Source: JBBSDV01 sp038240335 (lineage in GTDB: Bacteria; Chloroflexota; Dehalococcoidia; DSTF01; JACRBR01). From it: a DNA stretch of 20,007 nucleotides. Each line of letters begins with the position of its first letter. Position 1 is the first letter of the stretch. Positions 1 to 7,548 of the stretch are shown here, piece by piece. The translations under genes and the position numbers were made by a program. The DNA lies in the NCBI GenBank assembly GCA_038240335.1, contig JBBSDV010000033.1:1-20007 (forward strand), given 5' to 3'. The notes under the pieces were generated by a model that was not told the origin of the DNA, did no database searches, and worked only from the letters and a program-made list of their open reading frames with translations.

Positions 1-300
1 GCACCGGCGTGTTGGTCGCGGTATTCGTCGCCGTGTTGGTTGGCGTCGACGTCGGTGGCACCGCCGTGTTCGTCGGTGTATTTGTCCGCGTCGGGGTGTT
101 CGTCGGCGGTACAGGCGTGTTTGTCGCCGTCGGCACCGGCGTGTTCGTCGGCGTATTCGTCGCGCTGTTGGTCGGTGTCGACGTCGGCGGCACCGCGGTG
201 TTCGTGGGTGTGTTTGTCCGCGTCGGGGTGTTCGTCGGCGGCACAGGCGTGTTCGTCGCCGTCGGCACCGGCGTGTTCGTTCGCGTCGGCGTGTTCGTCG
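1..300 (-). repeat. 132-bp tandem repeat encoding the Pro-Thr tail
   Basis: The sequence beginning at 1 recurs at 133 and, in part, at 265, a 132-bp (44-codon) period with mostly synonymous differences. Within each unit a shorter 6-12 bp periodicity (CCGACGAACACG-like on the minus strand) encodes P-T-N-T. The mix of exact period and silent drift suggests past expansion of a coding repeat followed by selection on the protein. Confidence 0.85.
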
Positions 301-1447
301 GCGTATTCATCGGCGTATTCGTGCGCGTCGGAGTCATCGTCGCGATACCGCTCGGCTGGAAGCTGCGATCCTGGTTCTTGTTCCCCGCGCCGTCGACCTT
401 CTGCGTCCGCATGTGCAGTTGACCACCGCTGCCCGATGTAGCGCCCTGCCCAACGCCCCAATAGCCGCTGTAGGCCAGATGCCCCGCCCAAACGAACTCC
501 ACGGCTGAGCCGCTGTTCACGAACGTTACTAACATGTCGGCGGTGTTCGCGCCGCCGCCCCAAACCGCAGGACTGTGGACGATCGGAGAGATCGACGTGA
601 TCGTGCCGCCGTAGATGCCCAGGCAGCGCGGCTGCGCGTTCGCCGCCTCGGCGCCGGCTACCGTCAGAGCAGGCGCGGCAAAGGAATCGCTCGGGAAGTT
701 GAAGCACTGGGTCGGTTGCACGGGCGGCGTGCCGGGGAACGGACAGAGTATCGGCGCGGCGGCGCTGCCCGAACAGACATCGGCACCTGTCTGCGTGACG
801 TTGTATTTCGTCAGGAAGTCGTAACCCTTGGCGCCGCTGCTCCCGGAGAAGTCGTAGTTGATGTGAACCGTATGCGTGACATTGTTCGCAGGGAAGCCCT
901 TGAGCTGGTAGCGGAAGGGGATCGATTGACTCTCGAGATAGGACGAGTTGCTTCCGTTGAGATCCCCGTTGCGCCAATCACAGTGCCGGTCAGCGAACGC
1001 TGGCGAGCCGTTTGCGCACTGGTCGAGGTTCGGAATGATCGCATCCTCGAAGGTCGTCATAGCGATTAAGTTGACGTGATCGGTGTCGGACGTGCGATAG
1101 ATATTGACGTCGTAATAGCCGGTTATGTTCTCTAGCAGATAATCCAACGCGAACTCGCCGTTCGCGTCGGCAATCACCGCATCATATGGCGCCGGCGGAA
1201 TAAACGTGCCGTCTCCGGCTGCCGTTGCCACGCTTCCATCCGGTCGCAACACGACGACGTCGTAGCTGACGTCGGTATCCATGCCTGTCGCCGTGATGTG
1301 GACGTTGTCGAAGGGAAGGTACAGCGGGGCGTCTGTGTAGACCTGGGGGTCGGTTTCGAGGTGAGCGACGTAGTACACCCCGAACGTCGCGATGAACGCG
1401 ATGAGACTAGTCGTGATGATTGCTCGAGATAGCCGATTGCCGAACAA
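1..1447 (-). CDS. Secreted/anchored protein with Pro-Thr-rich repeat tail (3' partial)
   Basis: The minus strand is open from about 1498 to the left edge, where the gene is cut off after 482 codons. No ATG lies near the start of the frame. A TTG at 1447, six bases after a GGGGGG run, gives an N-terminus of basic residues and then a hydrophobic stretch (about residues 9-28), which looks like a signal peptide or membrane anchor. Residues about 30-365 look like extracellular beta-rich sequence with many Tyr, Asn, Gly and Thr and a few Cys. From about residue 367 to the edge the chain is made of TPTNTP/TPTRTNTP units. Such tails are common wall-spanning or stalk linkers in Chloroflexota surface proteins, and a C-terminal anchor may lie outside the window. 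I recognise no catalytic domain. The reading frame is confident; the TTG start and the function are not. Confidence 0.8.
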   Translation of the reverse strand, partial: MFGNRLSRAIITTSLIAFIATFGVYYVAHLETDPQVYTDAPLYLPFDNVHITATGMDTDVSYDVVVLRPDGSVATAAGDGTFIPPAPYDAVIADANGEFALDYLLENITGYYDVNIYRTSDTDHVNLIAMTTFEDAIIPNLDQCANGSPAFADRHCDWRNGDLNGSNSSYLESQSIPFRYQLKGFPANNVTHTVHINYDFSGSSGAKGYDFLTKYNVTQTGADVCSGSAAAPILCPFPGTPPVQPTQCFNFPSDSFAAPALTVAGAEAANAQPRCLGIYGGTITSISPIVHSPAVWGGGANTADMLVTFVNSGSAVEFVWAGHLAYSGYWGVGQGATSGSGGQLHMRTQKVDGAGNKNQDRSFQPSGIATMTPTRTNTPMNTPTNTPTRTNTPVPTATNTPVPPTNTPTRTNTPTNTAVPPTSTPTNSATNTPTNTPVPTATNTPVPPTNTPTRTNTPTNTAVPPTSTPTNTATNTATNTPV

Positions 1448-1576
1448 AGTGGCCCCCCACGCTTGTCGCGCACTTGCGCGCCTGCGGCGACCTACCGGCT
1501 ACCGCGGCTCAAAATCTTGTTCACTCGGAGTACATAGCAAGCGGGGATCTGCCCGAACGACAGACTTGCTGGGGCG

Positions 1577-1605
1577 ATTATGCTCTTTTGTTATGCGGTT
1601 GTCAA
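1577..1605 (-). promoter_or_regulatory. Sigma70-type promoter for the surface-protein gene
   Basis: On the minus strand TTGACA (1605-1600) is followed after 17 bases by CATAAT (1582-1577). Transcription would begin near 1570, leaving a leader of about 120 nt before the TTG start at 1447. I see no clear fold or riboswitch in that leader. The rest of the 1448-1693 gap holds only this promoter and a short hairpin next to the upstream gene. Confidence 0.55.
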
Positions 1606-1670
1606 CGGGAAATAGGCCCCAGAGGGCGAAATGTTTACGTTTCCGCCACATTCCGTATTGACGCCGGCCC

Positions 1671-1687
1671 GGATGCGGCACGCATCC
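1671..1687 (-). terminator. Short GC hairpin after the FTR-like gene
   Basis: A perfect 7-bp inverted repeat (GGATGCG, 3-nt loop, CGCATCC) begins 7 bases beyond the final stop codon of the FTR-like gene. No T-tract follows, so it may stop transcription weakly or only stabilise the 3' end. Its position is right after the second stop, not after the internal UGA. This fits the longer reading of that gene. Confidence 0.3.
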
Positions 1688-1693
1688 CGTGCA

Positions 1694-2290
1694 TCAGGAT
1701 TCTCGTGAGGCAGATCCATCGATGCCGAGATCGCCGTCGCTTGTGTCTGGATCGGCGTTCGGTGCCGCCCGGCCGCCGCTCTTATGGATTTTGCGGCCCT
1801 GCTTCTCCTCGAGGCGACCGAGCGCGCGGCCCTTCTCGGGCTGCTCGTCCTTGATGACGCCGTAGATTTCGCGTCCCTCATGCCCCTCTGGCAAGTGCTC
1901 GGTGATCGGAAGACCTTCCGAATTACAGAAGAGTAGTCAATGGCAGTACTTATACTTCTGCATCTCCTCGCAGGCGCAGATCCACGTGCTGCTCTTCGCC
2001 TCGGCCGCCTTGTCCTCGTAGAAGTTGCAGGGACAGAGCGGGCGGCCGACCTCATCGATGTGCTTGGCGAGGCCGATGACGAGGAATTCGGTGATCTCGT
2101 GCTGAGGATGAAGCGACGTGCCGCTCTTCTCCGCGAACTTCTCGACGAACTTCCACATCTTGTCGATGTTCTTCGGCGACGCTTGGCCGCGGTCAGCTTC
2201 CGTCACCATCTCCACTTTCGGCGACGAATCAGACGCTTCTTCGGGTTCGGGGGACGCGGGGTCGTCAGAGGTAGGCTCCATCGCCTCCAT
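1694..2290 (-). CDS. Ferredoxin:thioredoxin reductase catalytic-chain homologue, predicted selenoprotein (UGA at 1939-1937 read as Sec)
   Basis: Codons 1-117 match the FTR catalytic chain. A polar, acidic extension (1-39) precedes a helix with KFAEKSG and IGLAKH, then C86-P-C88, 16 residues, C105-A-C107, 8 residues, C116-H. The next codon, where the family has its last cysteine (CHCMLF in classical FTR), is TGA. The frame then stays open for 80 codons, starting L-L-F as in the family and keeping GC-rich codon use, to a TGA at 1696-1694. A SECIS-like hairpin follows the UGA. By homology C86, C105, C107 and C116 bind a [4Fe-4S] cluster, and C88 with residue 118 form the redox pair, so residue 118 would be selenocysteine (198 aa in total). 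The protein should pass electrons from an iron-sulfur donor to thioredoxin-like disulfides. The gene begins one base after the rex stop (TAG-T-ATG), so it is co-transcribed. The start could instead be Met4 at 2281. Alternatives are a base error or a truncated enzyme. Confidence 0.85.
1905..1923 (-). promoter_or_regulatory. Bacterial SECIS-like stem-loop
   Basis: Starting 15 nt after the UGA, the minus strand forms UCGGAA-[GGUC]-UUCCGA, a perfect 6-bp stem with a 4-nt loop. Skipping one 5' U lets an extra A-U pair form, which leaves a bulged U. The loop starts 21 nt from the UGA and begins with GG. Published bacterial SECIS models ask for a loop G about 16-37 nt from the UGA. The apex AGGUCU equals that of the E. 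coli fdhF SECIS as I recall it. SelB with Sec-tRNA would bind here. Confidence 0.75.
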
Positions 2291-2291
2291 A

Positions 2292-2933
2292 CTACACCGC
2301 CGCCGGCTGCACTTCGTTCTTGAGGTAGAAGGTCATCGATTGCAGCGAGAGCACAGGATCGATGTCCTTGACGTGAACGTGCGCCGGGACGTGGGCGGCG
2401 ATCGGTGCGTAATTGAGAATTGCCTTGACGCCACACCCCACCAGTAGGTCGATCACCTTCTGCGCAGAGGCGGCGGGAGTCGCGACGATGCCGATGTCGA
2501 TCGCCATGCCGCTGAGGGTCGCGCTCATCTCTTCCACGGGCTTCACCACCAGGTCGCCGAGATGCTGGCCGACGACGCGCGGGTCGTCGTCGAACGCCTC
2601 GATGATGCGAAACCCCTGGGGTGCAAAGCCGCCGTAACTAAGGACAGCGCGCCCAAGCTGGCCGACGCCAACCACTACCATCTGCCACTTTCGATCCAGA
2701 CCGAGGATCTGATGCAGCTCCTCGAGCAACCGCTGGACGTTGTACCCACGCCCCTGCTTGCCGAAGCGGCCGAAATAGCTGAGATCCTTCCGAATCTGCG
2801 CCGGCGTGACCCCGAGCTGTGCGCCGAGCTCTTGCGAGCTGACGACTTCGCGCCCGTTCCGCTGCAGTGCGGCCAGCGCACGCGCGTACACGGGCAGCCT
2901 GTCGATGACAACATCGGGGATCTCGATGGGCAT
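2292..2933 (-). CDS. rex: Redox-sensing transcriptional repressor Rex
   Basis: This 213-residue protein has the usual Rex length and layout. An N-terminal winged helix (about 1-75) contains SSQELGAQLGVTPAQIRKDL and the family signature FGKQGRGYNV. A Rossmann domain follows, with G-V-G-Q-L-G-R at 89-95 and F-D-D-D-P near 114-118 for NAD(H) binding. The C-terminal helix (QSMTFYLKNE) is the domain-swapped dimer element. Rex dimers bind operators when NAD+ is high and let go when NADH rises, so the operon should be induced under reducing or low-oxygen conditions. The FTR-like gene starts one base after its stop, which suggests that Rex controls thiol-redox capacity directly. An operator candidate overlaps its own promoter. 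Confidence 0.95.
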   Translation of the reverse strand: MPIEIPDVVIDRLPVYARALAALQRNGREVVSSQELGAQLGVTPAQIRKDLSYFGRFGKQGRGYNVQRLLEELHQILGLDRKWQMVVVGVGQLGRAVLSYGGFAPQGFRIIEAFDDDPRVVGQHLGDLVVKPVEEMSATLSGMAIDIGIVATPAASAQKVIDLLVGCGVKAILNYAPIAAHVPAHVHVKDIDPVLSLQSMTFYLKNEVQPAAV

Positions 2934-2979
2934 GTGGCTCCGCGGCGCGGGCCCAGTCGCGGGGATGGCCGGGAGCCCG

Positions 2980-2999
2980 ATTGCGCAATTTGGCGCAAT
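2980..2999. promoter_or_regulatory. rex: Candidate Rex operator
   Basis: ATTGCGC-N6-GCGCAAT is a perfect 7-bp inverted repeat with a 6-bp centre (AATTTG). It has the TTGNNN-N6-NNNCAA architecture of known Rex sites such as TTGTGA-N6-TCACAA. It overlaps the -10 box of the rex promoter and lies 46 bp before the rex start, as expected for autorepression. The GCGC half-site core differs from the usual GTGA, so the assignment rests on position plus architecture. Confidence 0.7.
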
Positions 3000-3025
3000 G
3001 TATCACCGAGTCTATATTCGGTCAA
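2997..3025 (-). promoter_or_regulatory. Sigma70-type promoter of the rex operon
   Basis: On the minus strand TTGACC (3025-3020), a 17-base spacer and TACATT (3002-2997) form a good vegetative promoter. The -10 box runs into the first half of the Rex palindrome, so bound Rex would block polymerase. Confidence 0.65.
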
Positions 3026-3137
3026 TTACGAGACAGCCCGCAGTCGATCGCAGGCTGGAACAGATCTACCGCCGCCTAATCGAGTCTTCTTTACTTGCTC
3101 AACTTCTGCGGCATGACCACGCAGCCAGTCGCTGTGA

Positions 3138-3166
3138 TTGACAACCGTGTCATCGAGAAGTACGAT
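3138..3166 (+). promoter_or_regulatory. Sigma70-type promoter of the TetR gene
   Basis: A consensus TTGACA (3138-3143), 17-base spacer and TACGAT (3161-3166) place the transcription start near 3173. That is just before the operator palindrome and about 43 nt before the TetR start codon. It diverges from the rex promoter across roughly 110 bp. Confidence 0.7.
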
Positions 3167-3176
3167 CGCGAGAAGA

Positions 3177-3200
3177 ACTAGTGAGTGTGCGCTCACTAGT
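3177..3200. promoter_or_regulatory. Perfect 24-bp palindromic TetR-family operator
   Basis: ACTAGTGAG-N6-CTCACTAGT is a perfect 9-bp inverted repeat with a 6-bp centre (TGTGCG). It sits at the predicted transcription start and ends 15 bp before the TetR start codon. GTGAG/CTCAC half-sites with short centres are typical of TetR-family regulators of fatty-acid genes, so this is most simply the autoregulatory site. Confidence 0.75.
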
Positions 3201-3215
3201 GAAGGAAAGTGCGTT

Positions 3216-3881
3216 ATGGTGCGAGAACGAGCGCGCAGACTGCCTGCGGAAACGCGGCGGCGTCAGATCATCGAGAGCGCGCGCGGCGTCTTTGCTTCAC
3301 AAAGCTACGCGCGCGTAGGCACCGCCGATCTCGCGAAAGCGGCCGGCATCTCCGAACCGGCGCTTTACCGGCACTTCGCCGGCAAGAAGGAACTCTTCGT
3401 CGCCACAATTCGCGCGACTGGGCCGCGTCTGCTCAAGATCTGGGAAGAGATCTCGGTCGACTACGAAGATCCGATCGAGACGCTCTGGGCGATCGGCGTC
3501 TACTACTACGATCACCTCGAATCGCACTCCGCCAACATGAAGCTGCAGTTTCGGGCGCTATCCGAGGCGGACGACGGCGATATCCAACTCGCGCTTCACG
3601 ATAACTTTGCGGCCTTCGTCGACTTCGTGTCGGACACGCTCGAAGAGGGCAAGGCGCGCGGCATCGTCCGGCCGGAGGTCGATTGCCGGATCATCGCGTG
3701 GCAGTTCCTCGGCATCGGCATGACGCTCGACATGATGCACATGCTCGGCTTCGATAGCGAGATGGATCGCGCGCGCGCCGATCTGTGGGGCCGCGCATAC
3801 CTCGACACTGTGCGTCGCAAGGACGGCCGGAAGCCGCGCTACGTAACGGCAGAGGGCACGCCGATGCGCGCGCCGGAGTAA
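3216..3881 (+). CDS. TetR/AcrR-family transcriptional regulator
   Basis: This 221-residue protein starts at ATG 3216, with AAGGAA seven bases upstream; an upstream in-frame start would run through the promoter and operator and is rejected. Residues about 13-62 form the TetR helix-turn-helix (RRRQIIESARGVFA, then YARVGTADLAKAAGISEPALYRHFAGKKELF). The rest is the helical ligand-binding and dimer domain. It heads the acyl-CoA dehydrogenase cluster on the same strand, 113 bp before the first one. By analogy with FadR/PsrA-type TetR proteins, the ligand is probably an acyl-CoA or fatty acid that lifts repression. That ligand is an inference; the family is certain. Confidence 0.92.
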   Translation: MVRERARRLPAETRRRQIIESARGVFASQSYARVGTADLAKAAGISEPALYRHFAGKKELFVATIRATGPRLLKIWEEISVDYEDPIETLWAIGVYYYDHLESHSANMKLQFRALSEADDGDIQLALHDNFAAFVDFVSDTLEEGKARGIVRPEVDCRIIAWQFLGIGMTLDMMHMLGFDSEMDRARADLWGRAYLDTVRRKDGRKPRYVTAEGTPMRAPE

Positions 3882-3994
3882 ACTCGAGGTTGGATGTTGG
3901 AACCTGGGCCATGGAGCGCGATTGACGTTGATTTGGGAATCGGCATCGCATCTTCTACTCGCGCGATCGGCCATCGCCGCTAAGGGACGACAGC

Positions 3995-5212
3995 ATGGAC
4001 TTTAACGACACCGCGACCGAATCAGCGTTCCGCACCGAAGTGCGCAGGTTTATCGCGAACGAGTGCCCGGCGGGAATCAAGCGCCGGGGATTTCGGGCCG
4101 CGTTCGGCGGCGGCGGATGGGACGACTCAGACATGTCGCGCGAGGAGTACTTCAAGCGCAACGCGGAGTGGGTGAAGAAGCTGGCCAGCCACGGCTGGGT
4201 GGCGCCCGCCTGGCCGAAAGAGTATGGCGGCGCCGGCATGACCGTGATGGAGCAGTTCATCTTTAGCCAGGAGATGTCGCTCTCCGGCGCGCCCCGCGGC
4301 GGCAACTTCGGCATCGGCACGGGCTGGGCCGGCCCGACCATCATCCTGTACGGCACCGATGACCAAAAGCAGAAGTACCTTCCCGGCATCGTCCAGGGCG
4401 ACGACGTGTGGTGCCAGGGATTCAGCGAGCCGGGCGCCGGCAGCGATCTGGCCGCCGTGCAGACGCGAGCCGTGCGCGACGGCGATGACTTCGTCGTCAA
4501 CGGTCAGAAGATCTGGACCTCAGGCGCGCATGTCGCCAAGTACATGATCTTGCTCGCGAGGTCCGACCCCGATGCGGCGAAGCACAAGGGGATCAGCTAC
4601 TTCATCGTCGACATGAAGTCGCCGGGCATCACGGTGCGGCCGCTGGTGAACATGGCGAATAATCACGACTTCAACGAGGTCTTCTTCGACAACGTCCACG
4701 TCCCAGCGGAGAACATGATCGGCGAAGAGAACCGCGGCTGGTATGTCGGCACGACGACGCTTGACTTCGAACGCTCTGGCATCGCCACCAGCATCTCGCA
4801 CACGCTGACTGTGAAGGATCTGGTGACGTTCATCCGCAAGCACAAGGACGAGGGCTCAGTGACTAAGAACAACGGCATGAAGAACGAAATCGCAGACCGC
4901 ATGATCGAAGCCGGCGTTGAGGAGATGCTCTGCACGCAGGTGATCTCGATGCAGAACCGCGGCCTCGTGCCTAATAAGGAAGGCTCGATCGCGAAGCTGT
5001 TCTCGTCGGAGCTCGACGTGCGGATCGCCGGCAGTGCGATGAAGGTGCTCGGCATGTACGGCCAGCTGAAGAACGGCAGCGAGCACGCGCCGGCGGATGG
5101 CCGCATCGAGAGCACCTACCTCTACGCCACGACCAGCACCGTCGGCGGCGGCACGTCGGAGATCCAGCGAAACATCATCGCATCGCGAGGTTTGGGGATG
5201 CCCCGTGCTTAG
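3995..5212 (+). CDS. Acyl-CoA dehydrogenase 1 of the cluster
   Basis: This FAD flavoprotein of 405 residues would introduce an alpha,beta double bond into an acyl-CoA and pass electrons to ETF. Visible landmarks are W-V-A-P-A-W-P-K-E-Y-G-G-A (68-80), the FAD/substrate motif W-C-Q-G-F-S-E-P-G-A-G-S-D-L-A (139-153), N-G-Q-K-I-W-T-S-G-A (169-178) and a C-terminal G-G-G-T-S-E-I-Q-R-N-I-I (384-395). At the MCAD-type catalytic glutamate position (E-G-T) there is Gly385; the conserved glutamate in TLDFER (E259) may act instead, as in isovaleryl-CoA dehydrogenase-like enzymes. Its N-terminal region (about 25-50, glycine-rich) is longer than in its paralogues. AAGGGA lies seven bases before the ATG. 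Substrate unknown. Confidence 0.93.
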   Translation: MDFNDTATESAFRTEVRRFIANECPAGIKRRGFRAAFGGGGWDDSDMSREEYFKRNAEWVKKLASHGWVAPAWPKEYGGAGMTVMEQFIFSQEMSLSGAPRGGNFGIGTGWAGPTIILYGTDDQKQKYLPGIVQGDDVWCQGFSEPGAGSDLAAVQTRAVRDGDDFVVNGQKIWTSGAHVAKYMILLARSDPDAAKHKGISYFIVDMKSPGITVRPLVNMANNHDFNEVFFDNVHVPAENMIGEENRGWYVGTTTLDFERSGIATSISHTLTVKDLVTFIRKHKDEGSVTKNNGMKNEIADRMIEAGVEEMLCTQVISMQNRGLVPNKEGSIAKLFSSELDVRIAGSAMKVLGMYGQLKNGSEHAPADGRIESTYLYATTSTVGGGTSEIQRNIIASRGLGMPRA

Positions 5213-5245
5213 TCGGACGAACGACAACAATACGTGGGAGCGCTC

Positions 5246-6269
5246 TTGAAGGAGCTGATGTTCATCGAGACGCACAAACTCGAGTGGCAGGATGTCGAGG
5301 AACCGCGGATTGAAGATGCGGGCGACGTGCTCGTGCGCCCGGTCGCGGTCGCGACCTGCGACCTCGATGCGGTCATGCTCGGCGGCCGGGCGCCGGTCCG
5401 TGGCCCGTTTCCGTTCGGGCACGAGTGCGTCGCGGAGGTCGTAGAGATCGGCGCCAACGTACGCGCGTTCGCGAGCGGCGACCGCGTCGTCGTGCCGTTC
5501 CAGCTCTCCTGCGGCGCCTGTGACTTCTGCGCGCGGGGATTCACCGGCAGCTGCAAAACGATCGGTGCTGGTACGGCGTTCGGGCTCGGACAACTTGGAC
5601 GCAACCAGGCAGGGTTCCTCGCCGATCTGGTGCGTGTACCGCGCGCGGATCACATGCTCGTATGGCTGCCGACGGGCGTCGATCCCGCGACCGTAGCGAG
5701 TGCCAGCGACAACATCCCGGACGCGTGGCGAACGGTCGCTCCGCCGTTGCGCGACCGCCCTGGCGCGGACGTGCTGATCGTCGGCGGCGGCGCGGCAGGC
5801 ATTCCCTATCTACGCGATCGACATCGCACTGGCGCTCGGAGCCAGCCGCGTCGACTATATGGACACCGAGCGTTCTCGCCTCGACCTCGCCGAGTCGCTT
5901 GGAGCGACGCCCATCGAAATGGAGCCGCCGAAGCGCTATGGCAGCTACCCGATCACCGTGGACGCGAGCGGCCGCGCGCCCGGTTTGTCCTGCGCCCTCC
6001 TCTCGACCGAACCCGAGGGTGTTTGCACGAGTATTGGCATCTACTTTTCGGAGACGACGCCGGTGCCCCTGCTCGAGATGTACACGCGCGGCATCACCTT
6101 TAAAACGGGTCGCGTGCACGCGCGCGCGGTGCTACCCGAGGTGCTCGAACTTGCGCGAGCGGCAAAGATTCACCCGCAGCGCGTGACCGGACAGGTGATC
6201 GATTGGGCCGATGCGGCTGCGGTGCTTTCGCACCACAGCGTGAAGACGGTGGTGACACGCGCGGCGTGA
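5246..6269 (+). pseudogene. Zinc-dependent alcohol dehydrogenase (MDR family), frameshifted
   Basis: The first part (TTG start at 5246, five bases after GGGAG; MKELMFIE) carries the GroES-like domain: Cys38, G-H-E at 58-60 for the catalytic zinc, and four cysteines at 89, 92, 95 and 103 for the structural zinc. The Rossmann motif V-G-G-G-A-A-G then breaks. From about 5811 the homologous sequence (YAIDIALALGASRVDYMD) continues in another frame to the stop at 6269. A net shift of one base between about 5797 and 5811 separates the halves. Together they equal a normal enzyme of about 340 residues. Both halves keep good coding character, so the break is either recent or a sequencing/assembly error. 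It lies between two acyl-CoA dehydrogenase genes, 33 bp after the first, and may act on an alcohol of the same pathway. Confidence 0.85.
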
Positions 6270-6324
6270 GTAACGTAACCAGGACGGCGAGCGGTAGCCA
6301 ACGCGACGACAGGAGGACAACGGC

Positions 6325-7506
<1,182 letters not shown>

Positions 7507-7548
7507 TGCGCGTCTGGTCGCCAGTCACCAGTCACGAGGAGAGCACCA

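Noticed and set aside
9..441. Two open plus-strand frames rich in Val/Gly or Ser across the left-edge repeat
   Set aside because: They are mirror readings of the Pro-Thr repeat. The minus frame continues into a well-behaved 360-residue protein with signal peptide and promoter; the plus frames do not.
1937..2290. Treating the FTR-like gene as a normal 117-residue protein ending at the UGA
   Set aside because: It would end one residue short of the essential redox cysteine, while the downstream frame stays open with family-like residues and a SECIS-like hairpin.
3138..3215. Longer N-terminus for the TetR protein
   Set aside because: It would translate the promoter and the operator palindrome; ATG 3216 has a proper ribosome site and the normal family start.
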